A DNA stretch of 15,167 nt from the NCBI GenBank assembly GCA_934654765.1, contig CAKUGX010000040.1:1-15167 (forward strand), in the 5' to 3' direction. The translations under genes and the position numbers were made by a program. The notes beneath the pieces are model-generated. The model did no database searches. It was not told the DNA's origin and saw only the letters and a program-made list of their open reading frames with translations. This stretch comes from an uncultured Collinsella sp. (GTDB lineage: Bacteria > Actinomycetota > Coriobacteriia > Coriobacteriales > Coriobacteriaceae). Positions 5,487-13,323 of this stretch are shown one piece after another. Positions within the stretch are counted from its first letter, which is position 1; every line of letters starts with the position of its first letter.

Positions 5487-8400
5487 CTAGCGAGGCTCAT
5501 CCGAATTGACCTCATTGGCGGTGTCGGTTTCGAGCGCCGTGCGGCGGGCGCTGTAGGCGACGAGGCCGGCGCCTGCCGCTGCGAGTGCTGCGGCGGCTGC
5601 CGTAAGGGGAGCGTTGACATCGCCCGTGCCCGCAAGCGCGCCCGCTTTTCCGGAGCGCTTGTTAGTGCCGTGGTCCTTGCCACTGCTGGAGCTGCTTCCG
5701 CCGGAGCCGCCGCCCTTGTCAGTACCGCCGCCACTCGAGCCGCCACCGCCGTCCGCCGTCATTGGTGCATCGTGAAGCCCTGTCGTATCCGCGTTGTCGC
5801 ATACGCCGACCTGAACTTCTGAGCGTTCGCATGCCGCGTCGGGCACATGAAGCTCGTGCAGTACGGCACCCAGCGTCGAGTTTGCGCCCGGTCGAATTTC
5901 CTCGAGCGTCACGGGATCGAGCGCCACCAGATTACGTGCCTTCGCATACAGCGTTACGCGTTTGCCCACTTCGTCGCTCCAACTCTCGGGGATGGCGAAG
6001 CTCAGGCGGAACTGTGCCGTGCAACCCGGCGCCAGCACGGCGTTGCCGTTGTCGGCTACCAGCGGGTGCGTTGCAAAACGCGCGCCCAGCGTCTCGAGCG
6101 CGTACTTTACGTGTGCCATGTCGTTGGCCGAAGTATCTTCGGCAAGCTCTGGATCGTAGATCGAAGCCATGCGTGCGTTCGCTCCGAACCCGATGGATGC
6201 GCTGGAGAACGGCTGGCTGGAGCCCTCTCGGTACAAATCGATCGTGCCGGCGGTCAGCAAGGTGTTGCCGTCGTTTCGCACCGTGACCACGAAGGATTCG
6301 CCTGCTGCTCCGGGCACCACCGCGCCCGAGGTAGCGACCGCGCCCGTCGGAGTGGCACACGCCACCAAGGGCACTTCGATGCCGTGCAGCTCTGCCTCGC
6401 TCCTCTCCGCGCTCACAATGTGCGTGGCGAGCGCGGAGAGCATGCCTCCCGACGTCAAAAATGTCGTTATCTGATCGATGGGATGGTCCAGCTCGCACAT
6501 CACGAACGGCTCCGTGAACAGATCGCCTGCCAAGGTGCTGGCGAAGATGCGGAAGTGCTTGCCCATCACTGCTACCGGGTTGCCTTCTTCGTCGTAGGTT
6601 TGCCCCACCTTGCCATCGGTGTTCTCTACATAGAGCGCGCACCTGCCGTTGTTGCTTACGCTAAACGACGCCGGGCCACAGCCTGCGGCACCCACGGGCT
6701 GCGTTGCAAATGCCGATGCGCCTCGCGTCCAAGTAATATGCTGCAGCTGCTCGTTGACGGTGGCCAAAAAGCCCGAATGTTGCGGCCACGGCACCGCATG
6801 GGGTACCGTGGCGTCTGGTGGCATAACGCCCCAGCCCGCAATGGACTGGCCAATCACGGCGTACGATGCGCAGCCGCAACCGTCTGCGGTCTCGTACGCA
6901 ACGGGCACCACCATTTTGCCGTTGATATTCTCGGGCTCGCTCAGCTCGATACTCGACGGTGCCTGCGGAAAGCGAAGAACTTGGCGGAACGTCAGGCTGT
7001 CGCCCGAAACGTCCGACCACAGGGTAAAGCACTCCAGCGCAACCTCAGCCTCACTGCCGAGCGCCTTTTCTGCGGTGGCTCCGCGGCGGTGGAGGTAGGC
7101 ACCCGACAGGCGTCCGTCGACCAGCGTCTTGCCTACCGTGATGCGTGGGCACTGCAGGCAATGGTAGCCATCCTCCTGAAGGCGGCCGCGCGAGATGCTG
7201 CGCCACGACGTGTGCGATATCACGCGAACTCCGTCGTTGCTTATGCGCAGGCGCACAACGGACAGTATGCCGGATGTGTTCGCCGTATCGAAAAGGGTGT
7301 TGTCGCCGGCGGGGCGCTCGCCCGAGACCAGCAGCACGTAGGCGTCCTGGTTTTCCCTCCCGTCTGTATATTCCACCACGTCGAAGTCGTAATCGAATAT
7401 GCCGTCGCGCCCCACGTCGCCCTCGCCAAACCCAAGGGGGAAGTCCACGGGCGTGGGAGCGGACCACGTGCCGTTTGCCTTTGTGTGCACCACCAGGCGC
7501 GAGCGGCCATTGTCGCCGTAGCGCACCGAGGCGATACGGAACAGGCATTCTACGCCGGCAATCATTGCCAGCTTCATGTGAGCTTCGCTGAGCACGCCGG
7601 AAAACAGCACGTTGTCGCTCGAGGGCTTGATGCCGCCACGCTCGTCTTCCGACACGCCGGCAGAATTGGCGTTCGGGTCAGCAACGGCGTTCGTTGACTG
7701 ACCGATGTAGGTGTACTCATACATCGGCGCGGCGTTTTCGTCGTTCTCTACCAGTGCATGGACGAAATGCTCGATCTGTCCCGTGTCGTCGCTTTCTGAA
7801 TTCGCCTCGAGCTCAATGCGCGTGACCGCTTGATCCCAATCGCGCACGACAGGCGCGGCGTTTACGGCAGTGGCCTTAACCTCGGCGCGTGCGAGCAGCT
7901 CGGCGTTGGTGACGATGGTGGCCGATGCGATAAATTGCGGCACACCACCTGCCTCGGCGTTGCCGGGCGTGCCGAAGCAGGCATCCAACGTATAAGGCGT
8001 ATTTCCACCCAATGCCAGCTCAGAGCGCTGGAGTACATACTGGTCGCCATTGTTCACCGACATATTCCACGAATCGATGAGTGTGGGCCACGACCCCGAC
8101 CAAGCCTTGGTGGTCCACTTGAACATTACGAACTGGAGTATCACATCGACATCGACGTCTGCACCTACGCGCAGCCGCGGAAGCTGGTGTCCATCTGCCT
8201 TCTCGTACCCAATGAACAGCGTGAGGGATGCGGCACCGCGCACAGCGGACGAAGCGACGCCTGCAACGCCGGCTCCAAAGGTGACGGCAAGCCCGATCTG
8301 GATGGTGAACGAGCCCGACGTGTTTGAATAGTCGAGCGAAATGTTTTTAAAAAACGCCGCGCCGCTGCCGTGCGTGTGAGCACCCACAGCGAGCGCCAGC

Positions 8401-9854
8401 TTCGCCAGCACCCAAGGGTTGACGTTTAGGAAAAATGGCACCGGTCCTAGGGTAAACTGTTCGGTCCAATTGAGGTCGGTTCTTACCTGGAAGAGGGCCT
8501 TAATATTGCCGTATGCGGGGTCGTTGTTGTTGCCCCAGGTTTTGCCCACCCAATCGTAGGCGAGCGAGCCGTACAGCTGTGTGGCGATATCCATCGTGAA
8601 CAGCGGCGTGCAATGGTGGCGAAGGAGCTTGGTGTTTCTTGGATCGGTGCCCGAACCGGCACTCATACTTTTGTACTGATTCCACTTCCCCTCCATCTCG
8701 TCGAGGTAGCGGTTTGCCTGCTTGGCGCCCGACTCGCGCGGCGATTTCTTCCAGTATTCCGGATCAGGGTTGCCCGAATCGTTCATATAGCTGGCTGGTT
8801 TGTATCCTCCGCCAAACAGCACGTATCCAGCAAACGAGAAATCGAACAAAATGGGGAACGAGGGCATCCAGCACGTGAACTTATTGCCGCCGATGCCGGG
8901 AAACGCCGCGGGGAAATCAAACGGAGTGATCTCTTGGTCCATGGTAGTGGGGACGATAGTGGTCGAGCCCGATTCTGCCTTTGCGGCCGGCGCAGTGACA
9001 ACGGCCATGGGGGAGGAGAGTGTGTAGGTCTTGCCCTGGTAGTCGAGGACAAAGCGCAACTTGCATCCTTCTTCCAGAAGGCTCGACGCTGCATCGAGGA
9101 ACTTGTCTTCCAGCGTGAATGTCGCCAGATTGTCCACGCCCGATGCGCTGGCCTTGATCTGACCAATCTGCGTGACGGTTTCGGTTGAGCTGCCCGCAGC
9201 GGGCATCACTTTATTGATATGCAATGTTGCCTGCCCGCCCTGCGGCAGATGAGCCTGCACGGTAAAAGCGTGCGTGTCGGGCTGGTCGTTTGCCGCTTCG
9301 TCCGCTGGCATTGCCATAAACGTGGCGTCGGCGTACTGGATGTCCCATTCGTCGAACGTGAGCTGGCGGAAGTACGGCTCGCCATCGGAGAGCGGACGTG
9401 TGGGTGCGGTTATGGCGGTGCCGCCCTGGATACGCGCAAGGGGAATCTCGACATCGCGGTAGCCCGCCATGCTAATGGAGATGCCGCCGTTAAAGTCGTA
9501 CGCGTCAAGGAGCGTTGCCTCGTCCACGTAGCCTTCCGAAAGAGGGGCGACCTCAAAGATGGCCGTGCCTTCTTCATCGGTCGTGGCGGTGAGCTGCTTG
9601 CCTGCGGCATAGCGCGATGTGAGCGTGACCTGGGCACCCGCGATAGGCGTATTCTTGTTGGCGACGTCGACCACGACCACACCAAACATGGTGCGCGAGA
9701 GTACCAGGACCTTGAAGGGGTCTTCTTCGTCGGCATAGGCCGCGGTGGGCGCGAACGGCAGCAGGAAGGCATTTTCGCTTCCCGGCACGCGGGGCAACAT
9801 AATGCTCGCTAGCGAGGACGCTCCAGCAACAAGTAACGAACGGCGATCAAGCAT
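5487..9854 (-). CDS. Giant Tat-exported, sortase-anchored surface protein
   Basis: About 1455 residues. The start ATG at 9854 follows GGGAG by 6 bases; the in-frame ATG at 9950 has no ribosome site. The N-terminus MLDRRSLLVAGASSLAS has a twin arginine before a hydrophobic stretch, with likely cleavage after TAAYA (position 41), which is Tat-like. Residues about 48-145 look like a CnaB/carboxypeptidase-regulatory beta-sandwich (PIAGAQVTLTS, TTDEEGTAIFEV, GYRDVEIPL). The region 340-610 is beta-rich and Gly/Ala-rich (FTIQIGLAVTFGAGV, VGADVDVDVILQF). The region about 690-1150 has repeated beta-propeller-like phrases such as KANGTWSAPTPVDFP and SVSNNGRCALYV. Near 1200-1340, VVPGAAGESFVVTVRNDGNTLL resembles a CARDB-type adhesion domain. 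A Gly/Ser-rich wall spacer (about 1365-1405) leads to LAGTGD (LAGTG 1407-1411), an Ala-rich helix and ARR. An adhesin or surface receptor is likely, but the domain names are tentative and the ligand is unknown. Confidence 0.85.
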   Translation of the reverse strand: MLDRRSLLVAGASSLASIMLPRVPGSENAFLLPFAPTAAYADEEDPFKVLVLSRTMFGVVVVDVANKNTPIAGAQVTLTSRYAAGKQLTATTDEEGTAIFEVAPLSEGYVDEATLLDAYDFNGGISISMAGYRDVEIPLARIQGGTAITAPTRPLSDGEPYFRQLTFDEWDIQYADATFMAMPADEAANDQPDTHAFTVQAHLPQGGQATLHINKVMPAAGSSTETVTQIGQIKASASGVDNLATFTLEDKFLDAASSLLEEGCKLRFVLDYQGKTYTLSSPMAVVTAPAAKAESGSTTIVPTTMDQEITPFDFPAAFPGIGGNKFTCWMPSFPILFDFSFAGYVLFGGGYKPASYMNDSGNPDPEYWKKSPRESGAKQANRYLDEMEGKWNQYKSMSAGSGTDPRNTKLLRHHCTPLFTMDIATQLYGSLAYDWVGKTWGNNNDPAYGNIKALFQVRTDLNWTEQFTLGPVPFFLNVNPWVLAKLALAVGAHTHGSGAAFFKNISLDYSNTSGSFTIQIGLAVTFGAGVAGVASSAVRGAASLTLFIGYEKADGHQLPRLRVGADVDVDVILQFVMFKWTTKAWSGSWPTLIDSWNMSVNNGDQYVLQRSELALGGNTPYTLDACFGTPGNAEAGGVPQFIASATIVTNAELLARAEVKATAVNAAPVVRDWDQAVTRIELEANSESDDTGQIEHFVHALVENDENAAPMYEYTYIGQSTNAVADPNANSAGVSEDERGGIKPSSDNVLFSGVLSEAHMKLAMIAGVECLFRIASVRYGDNGRSRLVVHTKANGTWSAPTPVDFPLGFGEGDVGRDGIFDYDFDVVEYTDGRENQDAYVLLVSGERPAGDNTLFDTANTSGILSVVRLRISNDGVRVISHTSWRSISRGRLQEDGYHCLQCPRITVGKTLVDGRLSGAYLHRRGATAEKALGSEAEVALECFTLWSDVSGDSLTFRQVLRFPQAPSSIELSEPENINGKMVVPVAYETADGCGCASYAVIGQSIAGWGVMPPDATVPHAVPWPQHSGFLATVNEQLQHITWTRGASAFATQPVGAAGCGPASFSVSNNGRCALYVENTDGKVGQTYDEEGNPVAVMGKHFRIFASTLAGDLFTEPFVMCELDHPIDQITTFLTSGGMLSALATHIVSAERSEAELHGIEVPLVACATPTGAVATSGAVVPGAAGESFVVTVRNDGNTLLTAGTIDLYREGSSQPFSSASIGFGANARMASIYDPELAEDTSANDMAHVKYALETLGARFATHPLVADNGNAVLAPGCTAQFRLSFAIPESWSDEVGKRVTLYAKARNLVALDPVTLEEIRPGANSTLGAVLHELHVPDAACERSEVQVGVCDNADTTGLHDAPMTADGGGGSSGGGTDKGGGSGGSSSSSGKDHGTNKRSGKAGALAGTGDVNAPLTAAAAALAAAGAGLVAYSARRTALETDTANEVNSDEPR

Positions 9855-10010
9855 CTTGGGCTCCCATCCCGCAAATATCGGTGGAAATAATCCAATTTTG
9901 CGAGAAGACGCTTCGTGGCGGTAGTGCCGTTCGATGGCCAAAATGTCCAATTTGAGCGAGTGAAGCGCCGGGGCTCCGGAACGCGCATGCTGCGCTAGGC
10001 AGTCTGGCCG
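9855..10010 (-). promoter_or_regulatory. Upstream region of the surface-protein gene with a repeated AATTGGA word
   Basis: This 156-base gap separates the LuxR stop from the surface-protein start. On the minus strand two similar words occur, AAATTGGACATTTTGG and AAAATTGGATTATTTCC (plus-strand TCCAATT at 9891 and 9946), 55 bases apart. They stand out as AT-rich islands in GC-rich DNA and could be regulator sites or promoter elements. No clear terminator separates the two genes, so read-through from the LuxR gene is possible. No firm -35/-10 pair was identified. Confidence 0.3.
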
Positions 10011-11015
10011 CTAACGCAGCATATGCGCGACCAGTTCGGCGCGCGTGCCGATGCCAAGCTTTGCATACACACTGGATAGGCGGTTTTTGACAGTGCCCGG
10101 CGATACTCCCATATGGCGTGCGATTTCGGCGTTGGTCCATCCGCGGCAGGCGAGCATGGCCATGGTGAACTCTGTGGTCGTCAGGTCGTCGGCCACGTCC
10201 TCGCCCGAATCGGGGTTGTGGATGCGCCGCCAGCCGTAGCTGAAGCGGTATGTGATCTCGATGATGTGCGCGAAGTCGTCAGGGTATTGCGATTTTAAGC
10301 ATGCCTCGATGAGCCCCTGTAAAAGGCCGTGGTGCTCGCCGATGAGCTCGATGAGGCCGTCGGGGCGCGCAATGTTCCAAGCAGCTCCGAAGTGCGTTTT
10401 TGCGGTGTCGATGTCCTTGAGGCTCATGCATGCCATGGAAGCTGCCAGGTGCAGGAACAGTTCCGAGATGGGATAACTCCCCTGTTTCATGATCAGGGCG
10501 TTTTCCGCCATGCCCAGGCTGCGGCCATATTCGCCGCGTAGGTACAGGGCATGCGCCATCACGTAACTGGCGAACAGGCGCAGGCCTTCGGGCAGATGCG
10601 CCGCAAGCGGATAAAACTCTTCGGCAGAATACGGGGAAGGCAGGTGCAGCAGGACGCTCGCGGCCGAGGCAAACAGGATGTGCATGGCGTGAACGGTGGG
10701 CGATTCCTCGTCAGCTGGCGTATCGAGGATGCCCGCAAGGCAACGGCGGGCATCGGCGATACGGTTGAGCGACAGACTGGCATATCCGCAGATAAAGCAT
10801 GCGGAATAGCGCAGCGCGGGATCGGTGGCGCCAAGATAGGGGCGCGCCGTCTTGGCAGCGAGGGTGGCCTGTCCGCGAAAGTACAGCGCTTCTGCCGTGG
10901 CAATGGCGCGCGAATCGGGGTCGGAAATGCCTGCAACCGCAGCGTCAATCTGTCCCGGCACAAAGGCGGTGCACATCAACGGCATGGGAACGCATGGGTA
11001 GCCATCGCAGTTCAT
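10011..11015 (-). CDS. LuxR-family transcriptional regulator with helical-repeat N-terminus
   Basis: A 334-residue protein. The start ATG at 11015 follows GGGAG by 7 bases; the open frame extends to 11132 without a ribosome site. The C-terminus (about 277-334) is a classic GerE/LuxR helix-turn-helix: LTTTEFTMAMLACRGWTNAE, IARHMGVSPGTVKNRLSSVY and AKLGIGTRAELVAHML. The preceding about 270 residues are Ala/Leu-rich helices (ALYFRGQATLAAKTARPYL, ALYLRGEYGRSLGMAENALI, LFLHLAASMACMSLKDIDTA), which suggest TPR-like repeats as in MalT-type regulators. No ATPase P-loop, PAS, receiver or membrane segment is seen, so the signal is not evident. It lies directly upstream of the giant surface-protein gene on the same strand and is the most likely activator of that gene (inference). 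Confidence 0.9.
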   Translation of the reverse strand: MNCDGYPCVPMPLMCTAFVPGQIDAAVAGISDPDSRAIATAEALYFRGQATLAAKTARPYLGATDPALRYSACFICGYASLSLNRIADARRCLAGILDTPADEESPTVHAMHILFASAASVLLHLPSPYSAEEFYPLAAHLPEGLRLFASYVMAHALYLRGEYGRSLGMAENALIMKQGSYPISELFLHLAASMACMSLKDIDTAKTHFGAAWNIARPDGLIELIGEHHGLLQGLIEACLKSQYPDDFAHIIEITYRFSYGWRRIHNPDSGEDVADDLTTTEFTMAMLACRGWTNAEIARHMGVSPGTVKNRLSSVYAKLGIGTRAELVAHMLR

Positions 11016-11050
11016 CTTCCATCTCCCAACGGCTGGCAACAATAGCAGCA

Positions 11051-11078
11051 ATTGTACTCCTGTTGCTCGGGACTGGAA
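11051..11078 (-). promoter_or_regulatory. Possible promoter of the LuxR gene
   Basis: On the minus strand TTCCAG (11078-11073) and TACAAT (11056-11051) are separated by 16 bases. They would give a leader of about 30 bases before the ATG at 11015. The -10 is good (5 of 6 to TATAAT) but the -35 is weak, so the call is tentative. Confidence 0.28.
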
Positions 11079-11225
11079 TTTGTTGGTATCGCCTACGATT
11101 ATGCCGAACGTATAAAGGGAGGTTCCCGGCATCTGCCGCGTCTGCTACGACCTGACCCCAAAGCCCGTCGGCACGGTCGAGTGGGAGTAAGCTTCTACTC
11201 TTTTGGGCGAATTACATTGACAGAG

Positions 11226-11257
11226 AGGGGTCCCGCGCAAACGTGTGCGGGACCCCT
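11226..11257. terminator. Strong (possibly bidirectional) terminator behind the sensor kinase gene
   Basis: AGGGGTCCCGC (11226-11236) pairs perfectly with GCGGGACCCCT (11247-11257), with a few further pairs toward the loop. It begins 6 bases beyond the kinase stop codon (minus strand) and closes the two-component operon. The better T-run (TTTCGTTTT, 11257-11265) is on the plus-strand side. On the minus strand the sequence after the stem is CTCTGTC. Confidence 0.82.
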
Positions 11258-11263
11258 TTCGTT

Positions 11264-12415
11264 TTACTGTTCGGTTGGCTCTGCGGTCCGTTTTGGAAGG
11301 GTCGCGAGCATGGTGGTCCCGTTCTTGGAGCTTGCTTCGACCTCAACCGTGCCGCCGTGCAGCGCCGCAATCTCCCAAACAAGCGCTAACCCGAGTCCTG
11401 CGCCGCCGTATGCCCTGCTGCGGGATTTATCCAGGCGAAAGAACGGCTGGAAGATGCTCTCACGGTACTGCTCGGGTATTCCCGAGCCCTGGTCCTCGAC
11501 CCGCAGGAACACGTGGCTGTTGTTATCGCAGATGGAGACGTTGACAGTCGAGCCGGGGCGGCTGTAACGGATGGCATTTTCGACCAGGTTAAACACCAGC
11601 CGATAGAGGAGCGTGTCGCTTCCGATTATCAAAGCGCCTCCACTGCAATTGAGGACGATGTCTTTATGCTCGGCAAGCGGAGTGAGGTCGGTGAGGACTT
11701 CTTCGGACAGGGGACCAAGCTCAATATCGTCCTCGCAGGGAACGCTGCGGAGCTCGCTCATCTCAAGCAGCACCTTGGTCATTCGCGACATCCGCTCGGT
11801 TTGTTCTTGTAGCAGGCCGAGCAGCTCGGCTGTTTGGGGTTGTGATGTGGGGTGCTCGGAGACAAACAGTTCAATCTGCGCTTGCATAAGGGCGAGCGGG
11901 GTGCGCAGCTCGTGTGCGGCGTTGCCGGTAAACTGACGCTGTGCAGAGAACCCCTCGCCAAGACGAGCGATCATGTCGTTGAAAGAGGCGCTGCATCGTT
12001 GTAGCTCGGTGGGCACATCTTCATTGAGTCTGATTTCGCTTAGGTTGTCAGGCTGCACGCGCTCAACCTGAGCTGCAAAAGCCCGTAGCGGTTTGAGTGC
12101 ACGGCCGCTCACAAAGTATGCCAGCGCGCCGCCAAGGAGTGTGACTCCAGCCGTGATGCACCAGGCTGTCGTGCCAAAAGACTCCTGTGCGTCGTTTACG
12201 ACGATCGTGACCTTGTCATCGAGGGCTGCTTTCGTTGGGTCGAACGCCTGGAGCGAATCTTCGCCGGCAGCGTTAAAGGCCGAGATATCGCTGCCGATGG
12301 CTTCCATATAGCGCATACCCGTATAGCCGACCAGGCAGTTCGTCAGCACGCATGCCGCACACGTGAGCAGTGCCGTCATAATCGTTATGCGCCATTGCAG
12401 CGAAAGCCCTTTCAT
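11264..12415 (-). CDS. Membrane sensor histidine kinase
   Basis: A 383-residue two-component kinase. Membrane segment one lies at about 11-32 and segment two at about 82-103, bracketing a small extracytoplasmic loop of roughly 50 residues. A HAMP linker follows (about 104-157; SGRALKPLRAFAAQVERV, FNDMIARL). HisKA contains FTGNAAHELRTPLALMQAQI with phospho-acceptor His168. The HATPase domain has N-box NLVENAIRYS (276-285), G1 DQGSGIP (308-314), F-box IFQPFFRLDKS (321-331) and G2 GGAGLGLAL (337-345). All catalytic motifs are intact. Its start overlaps the response regulator stop by 4 bases (ATGA), so the pair is translationally coupled. The short sensor loop has no recognisable ligand domain. 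Proximity to the divergent redox genes makes an envelope redox or cell-envelope signal plausible (inference). Confidence 0.96.
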   Translation of the reverse strand: MKGLSLQWRITIMTALLTCAACVLTNCLVGYTGMRYMEAIGSDISAFNAAGEDSLQAFDPTKAALDDKVTIVVNDAQESFGTTAWCITAGVTLLGGALAYFVSGRALKPLRAFAAQVERVQPDNLSEIRLNEDVPTELQRCSASFNDMIARLGEGFSAQRQFTGNAAHELRTPLALMQAQIELFVSEHPTSQPQTAELLGLLQEQTERMSRMTKVLLEMSELRSVPCEDDIELGPLSEEVLTDLTPLAEHKDIVLNCSGGALIIGSDTLLYRLVFNLVENAIRYSRPGSTVNVSICDNNSHVFLRVEDQGSGIPEQYRESIFQPFFRLDKSRSRAYGGAGLGLALVWEIAALHGGTVEVEASSKNGTTMLATLPKRTAEPTEQ

Positions 12416-13086
12416 TCGCCATCCTCCATAACGTAGCCCTCTCCAATCCGATTGCGAATCGGGTCGTATCCCAAAGCGCTGCGCAACTTTTTTCGGAGTG
12501 ACGAGATATGAACGCGGGTTGCGTTGCTAAAGCTGTTCACGGTGCTATCCCAAACGTGCTCGATAAGCTCCTCTTGACTTACCGGTCGCCCCTGATTAAG
12601 CATCAGGTATTCCAAGATTCCCGTTTCCTTGCGCGTAAGAGATAGAGCCTCGCTGTCCACGGAAGCGATGCGCGCCTTGGTGTCAAAGCTCAGCGATCCG
12701 CAGGTCAGGATAACATCGCTTTGCGTAAAGCGCCTGAGCGTGAGGCTGCGGATGCGTGCCGCCAGCTCGTCTAGATGGAACGGCTTGGTGAGGTAATCGT
12801 TGGCGCCGGCATCGAGTCCGGCGACTTTATCGGATACTTCGCCACGCGCGGACAGAATCAGTACCTTAGTCTCGCAGTCAGTTTTCCTAAGTTCCCTGAG
12901 TACGGTCATGCCATCGATGCGGGGAAGGTTGAGGTCGAGTACCACGAGGTCGAAGGCCTCAACGTCCAGTAGGTCGAGCGCCTCCTGTCCGTCGTGACAG
13001 CAGTCGACGCTGTACGCCAAGTTTCGCAAACTGCGCGCGATTGCATCGCACAGTGCTCGCTCGTCCTCGACGATCAAAATACGCAT
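12412..13086 (-). CDS. OmpR/PhoB-type response regulator
   Basis: A 224-residue regulator. The start ATG at 13086 follows AAGGAG by 6 bases; the frame continues to 13104 but the inner ATG is the one with correct spacing. The receiver domain (1-115) has the acidic pair E7-D8 (ILIVEDE), phospho-acceptor Asp51 (LVVLDLNLPRIDGM), Ser79 (LILSARG) and Lys101 (YLTKPF). The winged helix (about 130-222) has LSLTRKETGILEYLMLNQG, then EELIEHVWD, ATRVHISSLRKKL and the wing RIGEGYVM. It is first gene of the operon and overlaps the kinase gene by 4 bases. It is transcribed away from the CXXC/iron-sulfur/TlpA genes, with 90 bases between the two start codons. Confidence 0.97.
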   Translation of the reverse strand: MRILIVEDERALCDAIARSLRNLAYSVDCCHDGQEALDLLDVEAFDLVVLDLNLPRIDGMTVLRELRKTDCETKVLILSARGEVSDKVAGLDAGANDYLTKPFHLDELAARIRSLTLRRFTQSDVILTCGSLSFDTKARIASVDSEALSLTRKETGILEYLMLNQGRPVSQEELIEHVWDSTVNSFSNATRVHISSLRKKLRSALGYDPIRNRIGEGYVMEDGE

Positions 13087-13116
13087 AACAGTCTCCTTGC
13101 ACATTCCAAATCGCGC

Positions 13117-13144
13117 TTAACACGGATTTTATAGTCGATATGGT
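13117..13144 (+). promoter_or_regulatory. Possible promoter of the redox cluster
   Basis: TTAACA (13117-13122), a 16-base spacer and TATGGT (13139-13144) would start transcription near 13151, about 26 bases before the TTG at 13177. It lies in the shared divergent interval. On the opposite strand a repeated GACCAT-TG-GACCAT (13154-13141) overlaps it and could be part of a regulator site. Confidence 0.35.
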
Positions 13145-13176
13145 CCAATGGTCGCGTAACGAAAGGAGTGGTCGAG

Positions 13177-13323
13177 TTGTTCAAAGCGGTAAAACCCGTG
13201 GTACAGGTCGCTTTGTTGATCGTCGGAATTACCATGGTGTGCTTTGGCGTTATGCGTGGCGAGGCGGATGCCGTGCTGGCCAAAGCGATTAGGCTGTGCT
13301 TGGAGTGTATCGGAATTGGATAA
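13177..13323 (+). CDS. CD1871A-family CXXC membrane microprotein
   Basis: A 48-residue protein easily missed because it begins with TTG. AAAGGAG (13162-13168) precedes TTG 13177 by 8 bases; an in-frame GTG at 13168 overlaps the ribosome site and is unlikely. One hydrophobic helix (about 8-26, VVQVALLIVGITMVCFGVM) is followed by RGEADAVLAKAIRLCLECIGIG, with the CXXC pair Cys41/Cys44 four residues from the end. The pattern (single helix, RGE, CLECIGIG terminus) matches what I recall as 'CD1871A family CXXC motif-containing protein', found beside NapH-like ferredoxins and TlpA proteins in gut Firmicutes and Actinobacteria. Its last codons overlap the next gene by 8 bases. A redox-active or metal-binding thiol pair at the membrane surface is likely; the biochemical role is unknown. 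Confidence 0.85.
   Translation: MFKAVKPVVQVALLIVGITMVCFGVMRGEADAVLAKAIRLCLECIGIG

Noticed and set aside
5847..7697. 616-codon open frame on the plus strand opposite the surface-protein gene
   Set aside because: It is antisense to a well-supported gene, has no ribosome site, and its product is rich in Arg, His, Cys and Ala without domains. Such mirror frames are common in GC-rich DNA.
13244..13315. Iron-sulfur protein starting at the ATG at 13244
   Set aside because: The extension overlaps most of the CXXC microprotein in another frame and reads as Arg/Cys/Trp-rich sequence unlike a family N-terminus.
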